From: Pseudomonas citrullilanati
Lineage (GTDB): Bacteria > Pseudomonadota > Gammaproteobacteria > Pseudomonadales > Pseudomonadaceae
Direction: 5' to 3'
Assembly (NCBI RefSeq): GCF_030580855.1
Contig: NZ_JAUQOP010000009.1
Span: 1 to 64,000 of the forward strand
DNA: 64,000 bases
Below the pieces are notes generated by a model. The model did not search any database and was not told where the DNA came from. It saw nothing but the letters and a program-made list of their open reading frames with translations. Within the stretch, counting starts at the first letter, position 1. Each line of letters starts with the position of its first letter. The translations under genes were made by a program, and so were the position numbers. This document shows, piece by piece, positions 1 through 10,571 of the stretch.

Positions 1-380
1 GGGGGGCTGTGCAGCCCAACGGGAGCAAGCTCCCTCGCCACGGCGTGAGTCCTATGGATCGCTACACCCATTGTGGCGAGGGGATTCATCCCCGCTGGGG
101 CGCGCAGCGGCCCTGAAACCAGGCACTGCGGTTTGGCCGTTGGAACTCGATCAGCTTTGGATGGGGCTGCTGCGCAGCCCAACGGGGATAAATCCCCTCG
201 CCACAGGGTCGGGGGGTGGCGTGACAGGTCAATATCCACAGTCCCGTGGCGAGGGAGCTTGCTCCCGCTGGGGCGCGCAGCGGCCCTGAAACCAGGCACC
301 GTGGTTTGGCCGTTGGAATTCGGTCAGCTTGGATGGGGGTTGCTTGAACAGGAGGAATCGCCTGTGGGCTGATCTCCCCA
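1..380. repeat. Duplicated REP-like repeat block
   Basis: No gene is seen here. Short palindromic units built on GTGGCGAGGG...CCCTCGCCAC occur at about 18-45, 73-100, 177-207 and 246-272. The unit starting GTGGCGAG at 73 recurs at 246, about 173 bp later, and carries with it a shared tail of GCGCGCAGCGGCCCTGAAAC followed by a GGTTTGGCCGTTGGAA segment. This looks like a local duplication of an intergenic repeat. Reading frames crossing it are composition artefacts. Confidence 0.75.
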
Positions 381-393
381 CCCTTCTGGGCCA

Positions 394-1179
394 TCAGCCA
401 TGAAGCCCCTGGCGGGCCACTGCCGCGCCGGCTTGCAGGGCTCGGCCGAGGTGTTCTTCGAAGCGGCTGTCGATCATCGATTGCAGCGCCGCAGCCGTGA
501 CGCCGCGATAGGCCACCAGGGCCTCGATCATCTCCTGGGCCTCGTGGTTCTGCAGGAGCTGGCTGCTGTTGACCACGACGTTTCTCGCAGCCAGATGCGC
601 AATATCGGCGGGCAGGCCAGCGGCCATGGCCTGGTTGGCCAGCGCGGTCATCAGCAAGGCCGGAAAGGCCGGGCCGGTGCCCGACAGTGCAGACAGGTAG
701 TCGATAAAGCCCTCCTCCTGAACCTGCGCCGCCGTGCCCACGGATTCGAACAGTCGCTGCACCAAATCCCGCGTCGGCGCATCCACCGCCCCCGAACAGA
801 ACCAGGGCGTAAAGGACTGCCGAATCTCCACCGCCGCATTGGGCATCGCCCGCACGACCGCCGAAGCCGAGGTTTGCGTGGCGATCGCCTGCGCCGTGAC
901 CCCAGCCATCAGCGAAACGATGACCTTGCCTGTGGCATCGATACCCAGGCCGGAGAACTGCTCGGGGCGCACGGCGATAATCACCACATCGCTGCGCGCC
1001 ACCAGCGCCTGGTTGTCCGTGACCAGGCAAACACCCTGATCGGCCAGGGGATGGCTGCCCGAGCGGTTGGAAATCACCAGGTTCGCCGCCGGCACCAGTG
1101 CCGTGGCCAGCAGCGCATTGGCAATCGCCCCGCCCAGCCATCCCGTTCCGCCGATAATCCCCAGGGTTTCATTGATCAT
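394..1179 (-). CDS. Pyrroline-5-carboxylate reductase family protein
   Basis: The 261-residue protein resembles ProC, the NAD(P)H-dependent reductase that makes proline from pyrroline-5-carboxylate. An N-terminal nucleotide-binding turn GGTGWLG lies at residues 10-16, followed by AVRPEQF (69-75), RAMPN (110-114) and the C-terminal SGTGPAF motif (166-172) that is diagnostic of the family. The glycine motif and the RPEQF segment differ slightly from housekeeping ProC. Together with its pairing with a TetR gene, this suggests a paralogue working on a related imine rather than the main proline enzyme. Its first 11 bases overlap the end of the upstream TetR gene, so the two are probably one transcript. 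Confidence 0.8.
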   Translation of the reverse strand: MINETLGIIGGTGWLGGAIANALLATALVPAANLVISNRSGSHPLADQGVCLVTDNQALVARSDVVIIAVRPEQFSGLGIDATGKVIVSLMAGVTAQAIATQTSASAVVRAMPNAAVEIRQSFTPWFCSGAVDAPTRDLVQRLFESVGTAAQVQEEGFIDYLSALSGTGPAFPALLMTALANQAMAAGLPADIAHLAARNVVVNSSQLLQNHEAQEMIEALVAYRGVTAAALQSMIDSRFEEHLGRALQAGAAVARQGLHG

Positions 1180-1876
1180 CGGCGGTGCCCTCCTCGAACG
1201 TGTCCGTCAACGGAACGAAAACCCCGGGCTCTTTCTCGGCATAGCCGAATTTCCCATAGAAACGGTCCAGCTCGCGCTGCTTGGGCACCTTGCCGGTGAA
1301 AATGCTCACGTAGTGTGGAATACGTTCGAAGCGCGTGGTGATCAGTTCCGTGGTGTTCATGCTGATGTAGCCGATCTGGGTCAGGTAGATCGTCCGGGCC
1401 CGGGTATCGGCGCCCTGGCTGTCATAGCCAAAACGCCTGAACATGCTCGCCAGCGCGCCGATGCGCTGCTCATCCACGGTGGCGACCTCCTGGGCCACCT
1501 CCGCCGACTGCAGCGCCCAGCTGCGCACCGCGAACTCGAATTGCGAGTCGAACAGGTGCGGGTTGAGCCAGCACTCGAACACATTCAGGATCGCTTCGGA
1601 AATGCTCTCCGCGTAACTTTCGGTCTGGCGTATCAGCCCTCCGGTGTTGGTCTCCCGCCAACGGGACAGCAACGCTGCCAACAGCTGTTCACGATCCTCG
1701 AAAAACCAATAGAAGCTGGTTCGCGACAACCCAAGGCGCTTGGCGAGTGGCATGACGCGAACGGCATCGATCCCCGATTCCTTCAAGGCATCGTAGGCGG
1801 CCTCCAGCCAACCTTCCGGCGACCCGCGCCAACCGCTGTCCTGGGCCTTGCCACGCGCCTTTCCCAACTGGGACAT
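1169..1876 (-). CDS. TetR/AcrR family transcriptional regulator
   Basis: This 235-residue repressor-type protein has an N-terminal helix-turn-helix at about residues 38-62 (AVRVMPLAKRLGLSRTSFYW, then the aromatic-rich FFEDREQLL typical of TetR), followed by a helical ligand-binding domain with no recognisable ligand signature. It lies upstream of and overlaps the ProC-like gene, which it probably controls along with itself. GTAC-centred repeats at 1909-1948 just upstream are the likely operator. The effector is unknown. Confidence 0.85.
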   Translation of the reverse strand: MSQLGKARGKAQDSGWRGSPEGWLEAAYDALKESGIDAVRVMPLAKRLGLSRTSFYWFFEDREQLLAALLSRWRETNTGGLIRQTESYAESISEAILNVFECWLNPHLFDSQFEFAVRSWALQSAEVAQEVATVDEQRIGALASMFRRFGYDSQGADTRARTIYLTQIGYISMNTTELITTRFERIPHYVSIFTGKVPKQRELDRFYGKFGYAEKEPGVFVPLTDTFEEGTADDQ

Positions 1877-1908
1877 CTCGTTTCACCTTGTTCAAAAACG
1901 TGAATCGA

Positions 1909-1948
1909 ATGTACCTTGCTGAATGAAGAATGTACATGTGAGTACATT
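1909..1948. promoter_or_regulatory. Candidate TetR operator
   Basis: AATGTAC occurs at 1909-1915 and 1929-1935, and its inverted copy GTACATT at 1942-1948. The last two form an inverted repeat with a 6-base spacer. The set lies about 30-70 bases upstream of the TetR start codon. Assignment to the neighbouring regulator is inference. Confidence 0.5.
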
Positions 1949-2086
1949 TTATTGACCGGGATAGAGGAAAATGGACAGGCTCGAACCGGATTGCTGCCGA
2001 AGAGAATCCCTGGTTCCCCGGTTTTTACTTTGATCGCCAAGGGCTGGTGGTTTTGTGCAAGTTTTGCGCGGGTTTTGCGCAGGCAC

Positions 2087-2113
2087 AAAAAAGCCGATCC
2101 ATCTGATCGGCTT
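2087..2113 (-). terminator. Rho-independent terminator of tRNA-Pro
   Basis: GCCGATC (2093-2099) and GATCGGC (2105-2111) form a stem with a CATCT loop. The A-run at 2087-2092 becomes a T-tract on the minus strand, directly downstream of the tRNA. Confidence 0.85.
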
Positions 2114-2139
2114 AAGTGTCTGATTTTACTCAGGAATAA

Positions 2140-2216
2140 TGGTCGGGACGGAGTGATTCGAACACTCGACCCCTAGCACCCCATGCTAGTGCGCTACCGG
2201 ACTGCGCTACGCCCCG
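2140..2216 (-). tRNA. tRNA-Pro (anticodon GGG)
   Basis: The minus strand folds into a full cloverleaf of 77 bases. The acceptor stem CGGGGCG pairs with CGTCCCG, the discriminator is A, and CCA is encoded. The anticodon stem-loop is CTAGC-ATGGGGT-GCTAG, giving anticodon GGG (codon CCC). The T-arm contains GTTCGAATC. A terminator follows at 2087-2113. A tRNA-Pro beside the ihfA/merR genes is the usual Pseudomonas arrangement. Confidence 0.95.
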
Positions 2217-2305
2217 ACTAGGCGTGAATCTTGTTTCGCTTCTCAGCGGAACGATCAGGAATATATCGCAAGCTTTTGAAAACTGGAAGTATTTAAAACA
2301 GAAAT

Positions 2306-2662
2306 TTATTTCTTGAGCACCACCAGCACATCTTCAAGCTCGGCGATCATCTGGCGGATCATCTGTTTGTACTGGGTCGTGTCGTCCTTGGCCTCGTCAC
2401 CCGACAGGCGCAGGCGCGCGCCGCCGATGGTGAACCCCTGGTCGTAGAGCAGCGCGCGGATCTGCCGGATCATCAGCACGTCTTGTCGCTGATAGTACCG
2501 GCGGTTTCCGCGGCGCTTGACCGGGTTGAGTTGAGGAAACTCCTGCTCCCAATAGCGCAGCACGTGCGGTTTTACCGCACACAGCTCGCTGACTTCACCA
2601 ATGGTGAAGTAGCGTTTGCCGGGGATGACGGGTAGTTCGTCGTTATGACTTGGTTCCAGCAT
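2306..2662 (-). CDS. MerR family transcriptional regulator
   Basis: The 118-residue protein carries the MerR winged-helix motif at its N-terminus ([20 protein letters not shown], then [11 protein letters not shown] with an RRYYQRQD wing). A short helical tail lacks the cysteines of metal sensors. The ATG at 2662 gives the length usual for this conserved gene; a TTG nine bases upstream is an alternative. Its start overlaps the end of ihfA by 20 bases, so it is the last gene of the thrS-to-ihfA run. Target and ligand are not known to me. Confidence 0.88.
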   Translation of the reverse strand: MLEPSHNDELPVIPGKRYFTIGEVSELCAVKPHVLRYWEQEFPQLNPVKRRGNRRYYQRQDVLMIRQIRALLYDQGFTIGGARLRLSGDEAKDDTTQYKQMIRQMIAELEDVLVVLKK

Positions 2663-2945
2663 AAGCCTCAACTCGGGCCTTCAACTTCTGCCCTGGACGA
2701 AAGGTGACCACACGGCGAGCCGTGATCGGGATTTCTTCTCCCGTTTTTGGATTGCGGCCAGGCCGCTGGCGTTTGTCCCGCAGGTCGAAATTGCCGAAAC
2801 CGGACAACTTGACCTGTTCGTTGTCTTCCAGAGCGTGCCTGATTTCTTCGAAAAACAGTTCGACCAATTCTTTGGCTTCCCGTTTATTCAGGCCCAGCTC
2901 CTCATACAGACGTTCCGCCATCTCAGCTTTCGTCAGAGCCCCCAT
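2643..2945 (-). CDS. ihfA: Integration host factor subunit alpha
   Basis: The 100-residue HU/IHF-family DNA-bending protein pairs with IhfB and bends DNA sharply at specific sites in transcription, recombination and replication. The beta-arm tip GRNPKTGE is at residues 63-70, with the intercalating proline at 66, and the [10 protein letters not shown]-terminus is characteristic of the alpha subunit. It lies 3 bases downstream of pheT, as in enterobacteria and other pseudomonads. Confidence 0.97.
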   Translation of the reverse strand: MGALTKAEMAERLYEELGLNKREAKELVELFFEEIRHALEDNEQVKLSGFGNFDLRDKRQRPGRNPKTGEEIPITARRVVTFRPGQKLKARVEAYAGTKS

Positions 2946-2948
2946 ACG

Positions 2949-5327
2949 TCACTTCCTTAACGTGGCGTTCAACCTGGTTTCGAGCGAGGTGAGGATGTTC
3001 TGCGTTGCGGTATTCACCTCATCGTCATTAAGAGTGCGCGATGGATGCTGCCAGGTCAAGCCGACTGCAAGGCTTTTTCTATGCGGATCAATGCCTTTAC
3101 CCTGATACACGTCAAATAGCCTGAGGTCCGTCAGCCACTCGCCTGCATTTTCACGGATTACGTCCAGTACGGCACTGGCCGCCACTTCGCGATCGGCCAG
3201 CAACGCCAGGTCACGACGCACTTCAGGAAAGCGCGATAACTCCTCGAATTTCGGCATTTTTCCCAGCGCCACTTCGGCCAGGATCAGCTCGAAGACGAAC
3301 ACCGGACGATCAAGCCCCAGGGTTTTCGACAGTTCAGGGTGAATGGCGCCGACATAGCCGACTTCACGTCCGTCACGCTCGATGCGTGCGGTCTGCCCCG
3401 GATGCAGGGCGGGATGCTTGCCCGGCACGAAGGTGAACGCGTCGAGCGCACCGGCGAAGCCGAGCACCGCTTCCACGTCGGCCTTGATGTCGAAGAAGTC
3501 GACGACGTCGCGCCCTTGCGCCCAGCCTTCCGGCAGGCGGCTGCCGCAGACGACACCGGCCAGCATCGGTTCCTGCTTCAGGCCGTCCAGCTGGCCGACA
3601 AAACGCAGGCCGCTTTCGAACAGGCGCACGCGGTCCTGCTGGCGATTGAGGTTGTGTTGCAGCGACTTGACCAGGCCCGGCCACAGGGACGAGCGCATGG
3701 CCGCCATGTCGTTGGAGATCGGGTTGGCCAGCAACAGCGGCTCGACGCCCGGGCTGAACAGCTCGAACTGGCGCGGATCGATGAAGCTGTAGGTGATCGC
3801 TTCCTGGTACCCACGGGCCACCAGCAGGCGACGCAGCTCCGGCAGGTCGCTGCGGGCTTCTGCCTTGGCCTGTGGGGCCAGGCGGGCTTGCGGGTAGCGA
3901 ACCGGCAGGCGGTTGTAGCCGTACAGGCGGGCCAGCTCTTCGATCAGGTCGACTTCCAGGCTGATATCGAAGCGATGGCTTGGCACGTCGACACGCCACT
4001 GCCCCGCTCCATCGGCACGGATGCCCAGGCCGAGGCCGGTGAGCAGGCGCTCGACTTCGCCGGCGTCCATCTCCATCCCCAGCATCTGGGCGATGCGCTG
4101 GGCACGCAGGGTGACCGGGGCGATCTTGGGCAGGTGCTGTTCGCTGACGGTTTCGACGATCGGGCCGGCTTCGCCGCCGGTGATCTCCAGCAACAGGCCA
4201 GTGGCGCGCTCCATCGCTTCACGGGCCAGTTGCCAGTCCACGCCACGCTCGTAACGGTGCGAGGCGTCGGTGTGCAAGCCGTAGGAACGCGCCTTGCCAG
4301 CGACCGCGATCTGGTCGAAGAACGCGCTTTCGAGGAACACATCGCGGGTCGTCGTGGAGACGCCGCTGTGCTCGCCACCCATCACGCCGGCAATCGCCAG
4401 GGCGCGGGAGTGATCGGCAATCACCAGGGTATCGCTGCGCAGGGACACTTCCTGGCCGTCGAGCAGGACCAGCTTCTCGCCTTCCTCGGCCATGCGCACG
4501 CGGATCCCGCCATTGATTTCGGCGAGGTCGAACGCATGCAGCGGTTGACCCAGTTCCAGCATCACGTAGTTGGTGATGTCGACGGCGGCGTCGATGCTAC
4601 GCACGTCGGCACGGCGCAGGCGCTCGACCATCCACAGCGGCGTGGGCTTGGACAGGTCGACGTTACGGATCACACGACCCAGGTAACGCGGGCACGCCGA
4701 GGGTGCCAATACTTCGATCGAACGCACCTCGTCATGCACCGCCGGCACGGCCGCGACCACTGGACGCGTCACGGGCGCGGCATACAACGCGCCAACTTCG
4801 CGAGCCAGGCCGGCCAGGGACAGGCAGTCGCCACGGTTGGGCGTGAGGTCGACCTCGATGCTTGCATCGTCCAGGCTCAGGTATTCACGGATGTCCTGGC
4901 CGACCGGCGCATCGGCCGCCAGCTCCATCAGGCCATCGTTGCCTTCGCCGATCTGCAGTTCGGCCTGGGAGCACAACATGCCGTTGGACTCGACGCCGCG
5001 CAGCTTGGCTTTCTTGATCTTGAAGTCGCCCGGCAGTTCGGCACCGATCATGGCGAACGGGATCTTCAGGCCCGGGCGCACATTTGGCGCGCCGCAGACG
5101 ACCTGGAAGGTCTCCGTGCCATTGCTGACCTGGCACACTCGCAATTTGTCCGCGTCCGGGTGCTGCTCGGTGCCCAGCACCTCGCCCACCACCACGCCAC
5201 TGAACGCGCCAGCGACCGGCGCCACGCTATCGACCTCAAGGCCGGCCATCGACAGGCGAGCAACCAGCTCGTCCCGGCTTACCTGCGGGCTTACCCAGCC
5301 GCGCAGCCATTGTTCACTGAATTTCAT
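2949..5327 (-). CDS. pheT: Phenylalanyl-tRNA synthetase beta subunit
   Basis: This 792-residue subunit of the alpha2-beta2 enzyme charges tRNA-Phe. The order is an N-terminal EMAP/OB tRNA-binding domain (about residues 39-150, with VCQVS and VVCGAPNVRPG), the B3/B4 editing domain, a DNA-binding-like B5 domain, the catalytic-like core (NPISNDMAAMRSSLWPGL), and a C-terminal ferredoxin-fold anticodon-binding domain (FPEVRRDLALL onward). The length is typical. An AGGAG ribosome site precedes the ATG. It follows pheS by 36 bases. Confidence 0.98.
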   Translation of the reverse strand: MKFSEQWLRGWVSPQVSRDELVARLSMAGLEVDSVAPVAGAFSGVVVGEVLGTEQHPDADKLRVCQVSNGTETFQVVCGAPNVRPGLKIPFAMIGAELPGDFKIKKAKLRGVESNGMLCSQAELQIGEGNDGLMELAADAPVGQDIREYLSLDDASIEVDLTPNRGDCLSLAGLAREVGALYAAPVTRPVVAAVPAVHDEVRSIEVLAPSACPRYLGRVIRNVDLSKPTPLWMVERLRRADVRSIDAAVDITNYVMLELGQPLHAFDLAEINGGIRVRMAEEGEKLVLLDGQEVSLRSDTLVIADHSRALAIAGVMGGEHSGVSTTTRDVFLESAFFDQIAVAGKARSYGLHTDASHRYERGVDWQLAREAMERATGLLLEITGGEAGPIVETVSEQHLPKIAPVTLRAQRIAQMLGMEMDAGEVERLLTGLGLGIRADGAGQWRVDVPSHRFDISLEVDLIEELARLYGYNRLPVRYPQARLAPQAKAEARSDLPELRRLLVARGYQEAITYSFIDPRQFELFSPGVEPLLLANPISNDMAAMRSSLWPGLVKSLQHNLNRQQDRVRLFESGLRFVGQLDGLKQEPMLAGVVCGSRLPEGWAQGRDVVDFFDIKADVEAVLGFAGALDAFTFVPGKHPALHPGQTARIERDGREVGYVGAIHPELSKTLGLDRPVFVFELILAEVALGKMPKFEELSRFPEVRRDLALLADREVAASAVLDVIRENAGEWLTDLRLFDVYQGKGIDPHRKSLAVGLTWQHPSRTLNDDEVNTATQNILTSLETRLNATLRK

Positions 5328-5363
5328 CCTGCTCTCCTAATAGATTCGTTACGGGCCGGCGAC

Positions 5364-6475
<1,112 letters not shown>

Positions 6476-6489
6476 ACTGCCGGGGGTAC

Positions 6490-6846
6490 TTAAGCCAAGG
6501 TGGCTTTAGCTTTCTCGACAATCGCAGCAAACGCCGCTTTTTCGTTCACTGCCAGATCAGCCAGAACCTTACGGTCGATCTCGATGGACGCCTTTTTCAG
6601 GCCAGCGATCAAACGGCTGTAGGACAGACCGTTGGTACGAGCACCAGCGTTGATACGAGCGATCCACAGAGCGCGGAACTGACGTTTTTTCTGACGACGG
6701 TCACGGTAGGCGTATTGGCCTGCCTTGATTACGGCTTGCTTGGCAACACGGAATACGCGGGAACGCGCACCGTAGTAGCCTTTAGCAAGTTTCATAATTT
6801 TCTTGTGACGCTTACGGGCAATGACGCCACGCTTTACACGAGCCAT
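6490..6846 (-). CDS. rplT: 50S ribosomal protein L20
   Basis: The 118-residue 23S rRNA-binding protein is needed early in 50S assembly, and in enterobacteria it represses its own operon. The N-terminal basic extension [19 protein letters not shown] and the globular half with [17 protein letters not shown] are canonical. It lies 30 bases after rpmI in the infC-rpmI-rplT operon. Confidence 0.98.
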   Translation of the reverse strand: MARVKRGVIARKRHKKIMKLAKGYYGARSRVFRVAKQAVIKAGQYAYRDRRQKKRQFRALWIARINAGARTNGLSYSRLIAGLKKASIEIDRKVLADLAVNEKAAFAAIVEKAKATLA

Positions 6847-6876
6847 GAGTTACTTCCTCTATTCTTGATCCAAAAA

Positions 6877-7071
6877 TTAACGAAGGCGCAGCATGCGCTC
6901 GACTTTTGCCACGTCAGACGGATGCAGCAAGCTGCTACCGCGCAGTTGACGCTTACGCTTGGTCGACATTTTGGTCAGGATGTGGCTCTTGAAAGCGTGC
7001 TTGTGCTTGATACCGTTAGCAGTTTTCAGAAACCGCTTAGCAGCACCACTTTTGGTCTTCATCTTTGGCAT
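6877..7071 (-). CDS. rpmI: 50S ribosomal protein L35
   Basis: The 64-residue basic ribosomal protein begins [17 protein letters not shown], the L35 signature, and contains [16 protein letters not shown]. It lies between infC and rplT as in most bacteria. Confidence 0.98.
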   Translation of the reverse strand: MPKMKTKSGAAKRFLKTANGIKHKHAFKSHILTKMSTKRKRQLRGSSLLHPSDVAKVERMLRLR

Positions 7072-7131
7072 GTTCGGATACTCCGCATTCAGTTGATAAA
7101 CATAATCGCAAGGCCTGCCGTGCCCTGGTGA

Positions 7132-7677
7132 TTACTTCTTCTTTTTCGGGGCGATGACCATGATCAGCTGGCGTCCTTCCATCTTAGGATGCTGTTCGAC
7201 CGAACCGTACTCGAGCAGGTCTTGTTCAACCCGCTTGAGGAGTTCCATCCCCAGCTCCTGGTGGGCCATCTCACGGCCGCGGAATCGCAAGGATACCTTG
7301 GCCCTGTCCCCGTCACTCAGGAAACGTACCAGGTTGCGCAGTTTTACCTGGTAATCCCCTTCCTCCGTCCCTGGACGAAACTTGATTTCTTTTACCTGAA
7401 TCTGCTTCTGGTTCTTCTTCGCCGCGGCAATCTGCTTCTTCTTCTCGAAGATCGACTTGCCGTAGTCCATCACCCGGCATACGGGCGGGACTGCGTCTGC
7501 GGAGATTTCTACCAGATCAAGCTTGGCTTCTTCAGCAATTCGAAGCGCTTCATCAATCGAGACGATGCCAATCTGCTCGCCGTCAGCGCCAATTAACCGA
7601 ACCTCGCGTGCCGAGATATTCTCGTTGATCGGGGCTTTCGGTGCAGCTCGTTTATCTTGTCTCATATCACGCTTAAT
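7132..7677 (-). CDS. infC: Translation initiation factor IF-3
   Basis: IF-3 binds the 30S subunit and checks start-codon and initiator-tRNA pairing. The N-domain contains [19 protein letters not shown], a lysine-rich linker follows, and the C-domain has [20 protein letters not shown]. The first ATG (7665) would give 177 residues. Three consecutive ATT codons lie upstream at 7681-7683, 7678-7680 and 7675-7677. IF-3 genes classically start with ATT, which makes IF-3 limit its own synthesis. The GGAG at 7686-7689 is 8 bases from the ATT at 7677 and 5 from that at 7680, so I place the start at 7677; homologues are also annotated from the position equivalent to 7683. This region overlaps or abuts the thrS stop codon. 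Confidence 0.93.
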   Translation of the reverse strand: MKRDMRQDKRAAPKAPINENISAREVRLIGADGEQIGIVSIDEALRIAEEAKLDLVEISADAVPPVCRVMDYGKSIFEKKKQIAAAKKNQKQIQVKEIKFRPGTEEGDYQVKLRNLVRFLSDGDRAKVSLRFRGREMAHQELGMELLKRVEQDLLEYGSVEQHPKMEGRQLIMVIAPKKKK

Positions 7678-7682
7678 AATAA

Positions 7683-9605
7683 TTACTCCGAATCTGGGCG
7701 ACCACGCCGGGAAACCGCTTGCGCGAGAAACTCGGCGAATTGGGCGACGGGCATCGAGCCCAGGTCAGCACCTTCACGAGTACGCACAGCGACAGTCTGC
7801 ATCTCGACCTCCCGATCTCCGATAACCAAGAGAAAGGGAACCTTGAGCAAAGTATGCTCGCGGATTTTAAAGCCGATCTTTTCATTTCTCAAGTCGGACT
7901 TGGCACGAAATCCGCTTTGGTTGAGAGTTTTTTCGACCTCGGCGGCAAAATCTGCCTGTTTATCAGTGATATTCATGATCACTGCCTGGGTCGGCGCCAG
8001 CCACGCGGGGAACGCGCCCTCGTAATGCTCGATCAGGATCCCGACGAAACGCTCGAAGGAACCGAGGATCGCGCGGTGAAGCATGACCGGGTGCTTGCGG
8101 CTGTTGTCTTCGGACACGTATTCGGCGCCCAGACGGATCGGCAGGTTGAAATCGAGCTGCAAGGTACCACATTGCCAGACGCGACCTAAGCAATCTTTCA
8201 GCGAGAATTCGATCTTGGGGCCATAGAAAGCGCCCTCGCCTGGCTGCAGGTCGTACGCCAGGCCCGCGCTGTCGAGGGCGGCAGCCAGGGCGGCCTCGGC
8301 GCGATCCCACAGCTCGTCGGAACCGACGCGTTTTTCCGGACGAGTGGACAGCTTCATCTCGACTTCGGTAAAGCCGAAGTCACGGTAGACATCCATGGTC
8401 AGCTTGATGAACGCGGCGGATTCGGCCTGCATCTGCTCTTCGGTGCAGAAGATGTGCGCATCGTCCTGGGTGAAGGCGCGCACGCGCATGATGCCGTGCA
8501 ACGCACCCGACGGCTCGTTGCGGTGGCAGGCACCGAACTCGGCCAGGCGCATCGGCAGCTCGCGGTAGCTTTTCAGCCCCTGGTTGAACACCTGCACGTG
8601 GCACGGGCAGTTCATCGGCTTGATCGCGTAGTCGCGGTTTTCCGACTGGGTGGTGAACATGTTGTCGGCGTAGTTGGCCCAGTGCCCGGATTTCTCCCAC
8701 AGGCTGCGGTCCACCACTTGCGGCGTCTTGATCTCCAGGTAGCCGTTTTCACGCTGGACCTGGCGCATGTACTGCTCCAGCACCTGGTACAGGGTCCAAC
8801 CGTTCGGGTGCCAGAACACCATGCCCGGCGATTCTTCCTGGGTGTGGAACAGGCCCAGGCGCTTGCCGATCTTGCGGTGATCGCGCTTCTCGGCTTCCTC
8901 GATGCGCTGGATGTAGGCCGCCAGTTGCTTCTTGTCGGCCCAGGCCGTGCCATAGACGCGCTGCAACTGCTCGTTCTTCGCATCGCCACGCCAGTAGGCG
9001 CCGGACAGCTTGGTCAGCTTGAAGGACTTCAGGAACCGGGTATTCGGCACGTGCGGGCCACGGCACATGTCGACGTATTCTTCGTGGTAGTAAAGGCCCA
9101 TGGCCTGCTCGTCCGGCATGTCTTCCACCAGGCGCAGCTTGTAGTCCTCGCCACGGGCCTTGAACACCTCGATGACTTCGGCGCGCGGGGTGACTTTCTT
9201 GATGACGTCGTAGTCCTTCTCGATCAGCTGTTGCATGCGCTGTTCGATGGCAGCCAGGTCTTCCGGCGTGAAGGGGCGCTCGAAGGCGATGTCGTAATAG
9301 AAGCCTTCGTCGATGACCGGCCCGATGACCATCTTCGCGCTCGGGTACAGTTGCTTGACCGCATGGCCGACCAGGTGCGCGCAAGAGTGGCGAATGATCT
9401 CCAGCCCCTCTTCATCCTTGGGCGTGATGATTTGCAGCGTCGCGTCGCTGTCGATGACGTCACTGGCGTCGACCAGCTTGCCGTTGACCTTGCCGGCCAG
9501 GGTGGCCTTGGCCAGGCCCGCGCCGATGGATGCGGCGACCTCGGCTACGGAAACCGGGTGGTCGAATGAACGTTGACTGCCGTCGGGAAGAGTAATAGTT
9601 GGCAT
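7683..9605 (-). CDS. thrS: Threonyl-tRNA synthetase
   Basis: The 640-residue class II synthetase charges tRNA-Thr and removes mischarged serine. An N-terminal TGS domain (about 1-61) is followed by the editing domain with [10 protein letters not shown] and the catalytic core with zinc-site segments [10 protein letters not shown] and [13 protein letters not shown], then a C-terminal anticodon-binding domain. The ATG at 9605, preceded by AGGAGAGGAGG, gives the standard [10 protein letters not shown] start; the frame open 33 bases further upstream is not needed. Its stop codon TAA overlaps the ATT start region of infC. Confidence 0.98.
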   Translation of the reverse strand: MPTITLPDGSQRSFDHPVSVAEVAASIGAGLAKATLAGKVNGKLVDASDVIDSDATLQIITPKDEEGLEIIRHSCAHLVGHAVKQLYPSAKMVIGPVIDEGFYYDIAFERPFTPEDLAAIEQRMQQLIEKDYDVIKKVTPRAEVIEVFKARGEDYKLRLVEDMPDEQAMGLYYHEEYVDMCRGPHVPNTRFLKSFKLTKLSGAYWRGDAKNEQLQRVYGTAWADKKQLAAYIQRIEEAEKRDHRKIGKRLGLFHTQEESPGMVFWHPNGWTLYQVLEQYMRQVQRENGYLEIKTPQVVDRSLWEKSGHWANYADNMFTTQSENRDYAIKPMNCPCHVQVFNQGLKSYRELPMRLAEFGACHRNEPSGALHGIMRVRAFTQDDAHIFCTEEQMQAESAAFIKLTMDVYRDFGFTEVEMKLSTRPEKRVGSDELWDRAEAALAAALDSAGLAYDLQPGEGAFYGPKIEFSLKDCLGRVWQCGTLQLDFNLPIRLGAEYVSEDNSRKHPVMLHRAILGSFERFVGILIEHYEGAFPAWLAPTQAVIMNITDKQADFAAEVEKTLNQSGFRAKSDLRNEKIGFKIREHTLLKVPFLLVIGDREVEMQTVAVRTREGADLGSMPVAQFAEFLAQAVSRRGRPDSE

Positions 9606-9979
9606 GGCGCCTCCTCTCCTAGTGGTGACCCCTACCAAAGGTCACGTGGGTTGGGATGAGCCAGTACAAGATCCAGTCCAGGCCATTCAATGACGAACGC
9701 CTGCCTTACAGCGGCAGGAGCCTTGCGGCCAACCGTGGAAACCGAACCAGAGTGACTGGGATTCAAATCAGGGTTAAGTCGGACATTTGCCGCCGCCGGG
9801 ACCTGTTGTCATCCGAGGCCTGAAAATACCCGAGCCCGGCATGCTAGCACAGATGAACGGTCATCGCCGCGCTCGTATCGCCGCAGGCGTAAATCCAGCG
9901 TTTTTGTGCCAGAGTGCTGAACTGAAACGAGCGCAACGCCTCAGATAACAAGACATTGACCCGAAAGGAGCATCTTCGC
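9606..9979. other. thrS leader and divergent intergenic region
   Basis: No gene is seen in these 374 bases. Hairpins on the thrS side include GTGACC/GGTCAC (9625-9630 and 9640-9645), directly upstream of the thrS ribosome site, and a CCTGCC...GGCAGG stem near 9690-9709. Promoters for thrS and for the small secreted protein must lie here, but none is clear enough to place. Confidence 0.5.
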
Positions 9980-10282
9980 ATGCGTCTGAATACACTGTTC
10001 GCAGTCGTCGCCCCCCTCGCCCTGTTGCTGCCGCTGTCCGCCCACGCCGATTGGCCCAAGGGCGAGCGCGACAAATACATGGCCCAGTGCACGCAAGCGG
10101 CCACGCCACAGATCGGCGCGGCGGCGGCCAAATCCCACTGCGCGTGCGGCGCCGATGCGATCAAGTCCTACCCGGCCGCCGATATCCAGGCGCTGATGGA
10201 CAACAAGGCACCCGAGGCACTGCAACGCAAAGCCCTCGGGGAAATCGCCAAATGCAAGGCCCAGGCACCGGCGAAAAAGTGA
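9980..10282 (+). CDS. Small exported four-cysteine protein
   Basis: A 100-residue protein of unknown function. The ATG at 9980 has AAAGGAG ten bases upstream and opens a classic signal peptide (residues 1-23, ending LSAHA). The mature part is about 77 residues with cysteines at 37, 54, 56 and 92, including a CAC pair that could form disulfides in the periplasm. A strong terminator follows at 10390-10427. I do not recognise a named domain. Confidence 0.75.
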   Translation: MRLNTLFAVVAPLALLLPLSAHADWPKGERDKYMAQCTQAATPQIGAAAAKSHCACGADAIKSYPAADIQALMDNKAPEALQRKALGEIAKCKAQAPAKK

Positions 10283-10389
10283 GCGAAGCAGGCGTCCGAG
10301 AGGGTTCTGAATCGATGAAATCCGCCGATCAGGGCCTTTTTCCGACGATTTATGCAGGTTTTACAGCTTTTTTTATCGCCTTTACTTTC

Positions 10390-10427
10390 GGCTGAAAGCC
10401 TTTGAAACCGGGGCTTTCAGCCTGTTT
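10390..10427 (+). terminator. Rho-independent terminator
   Basis: GGCTGAAAGCC (10390-10400) pairs with GGCTTTCAGCC (10412-10422) and is followed by TGTTTT. It ends the transcript of the small exported protein, about 100 bases after its stop. Confidence 0.8.
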
Positions 10428-10571
10428 TGACGGTAAAGAAAACACGACTGATTGGCAAACAGCGCCTGCGGGGGGCTCCCAAATCGAACATTTCGACTAT
10501 GATACCCGGGTGTGCCCAGTTGGCCTGAGCAGCACAGTACACTGAAAATATATGTTTCTTGGAGATACACC

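Noticed and set aside
1..380. CRISPR array
   Set aside because: The repeats are few, unevenly spaced, palindromic and share long flanks; there are no regular spacers and no cas genes.
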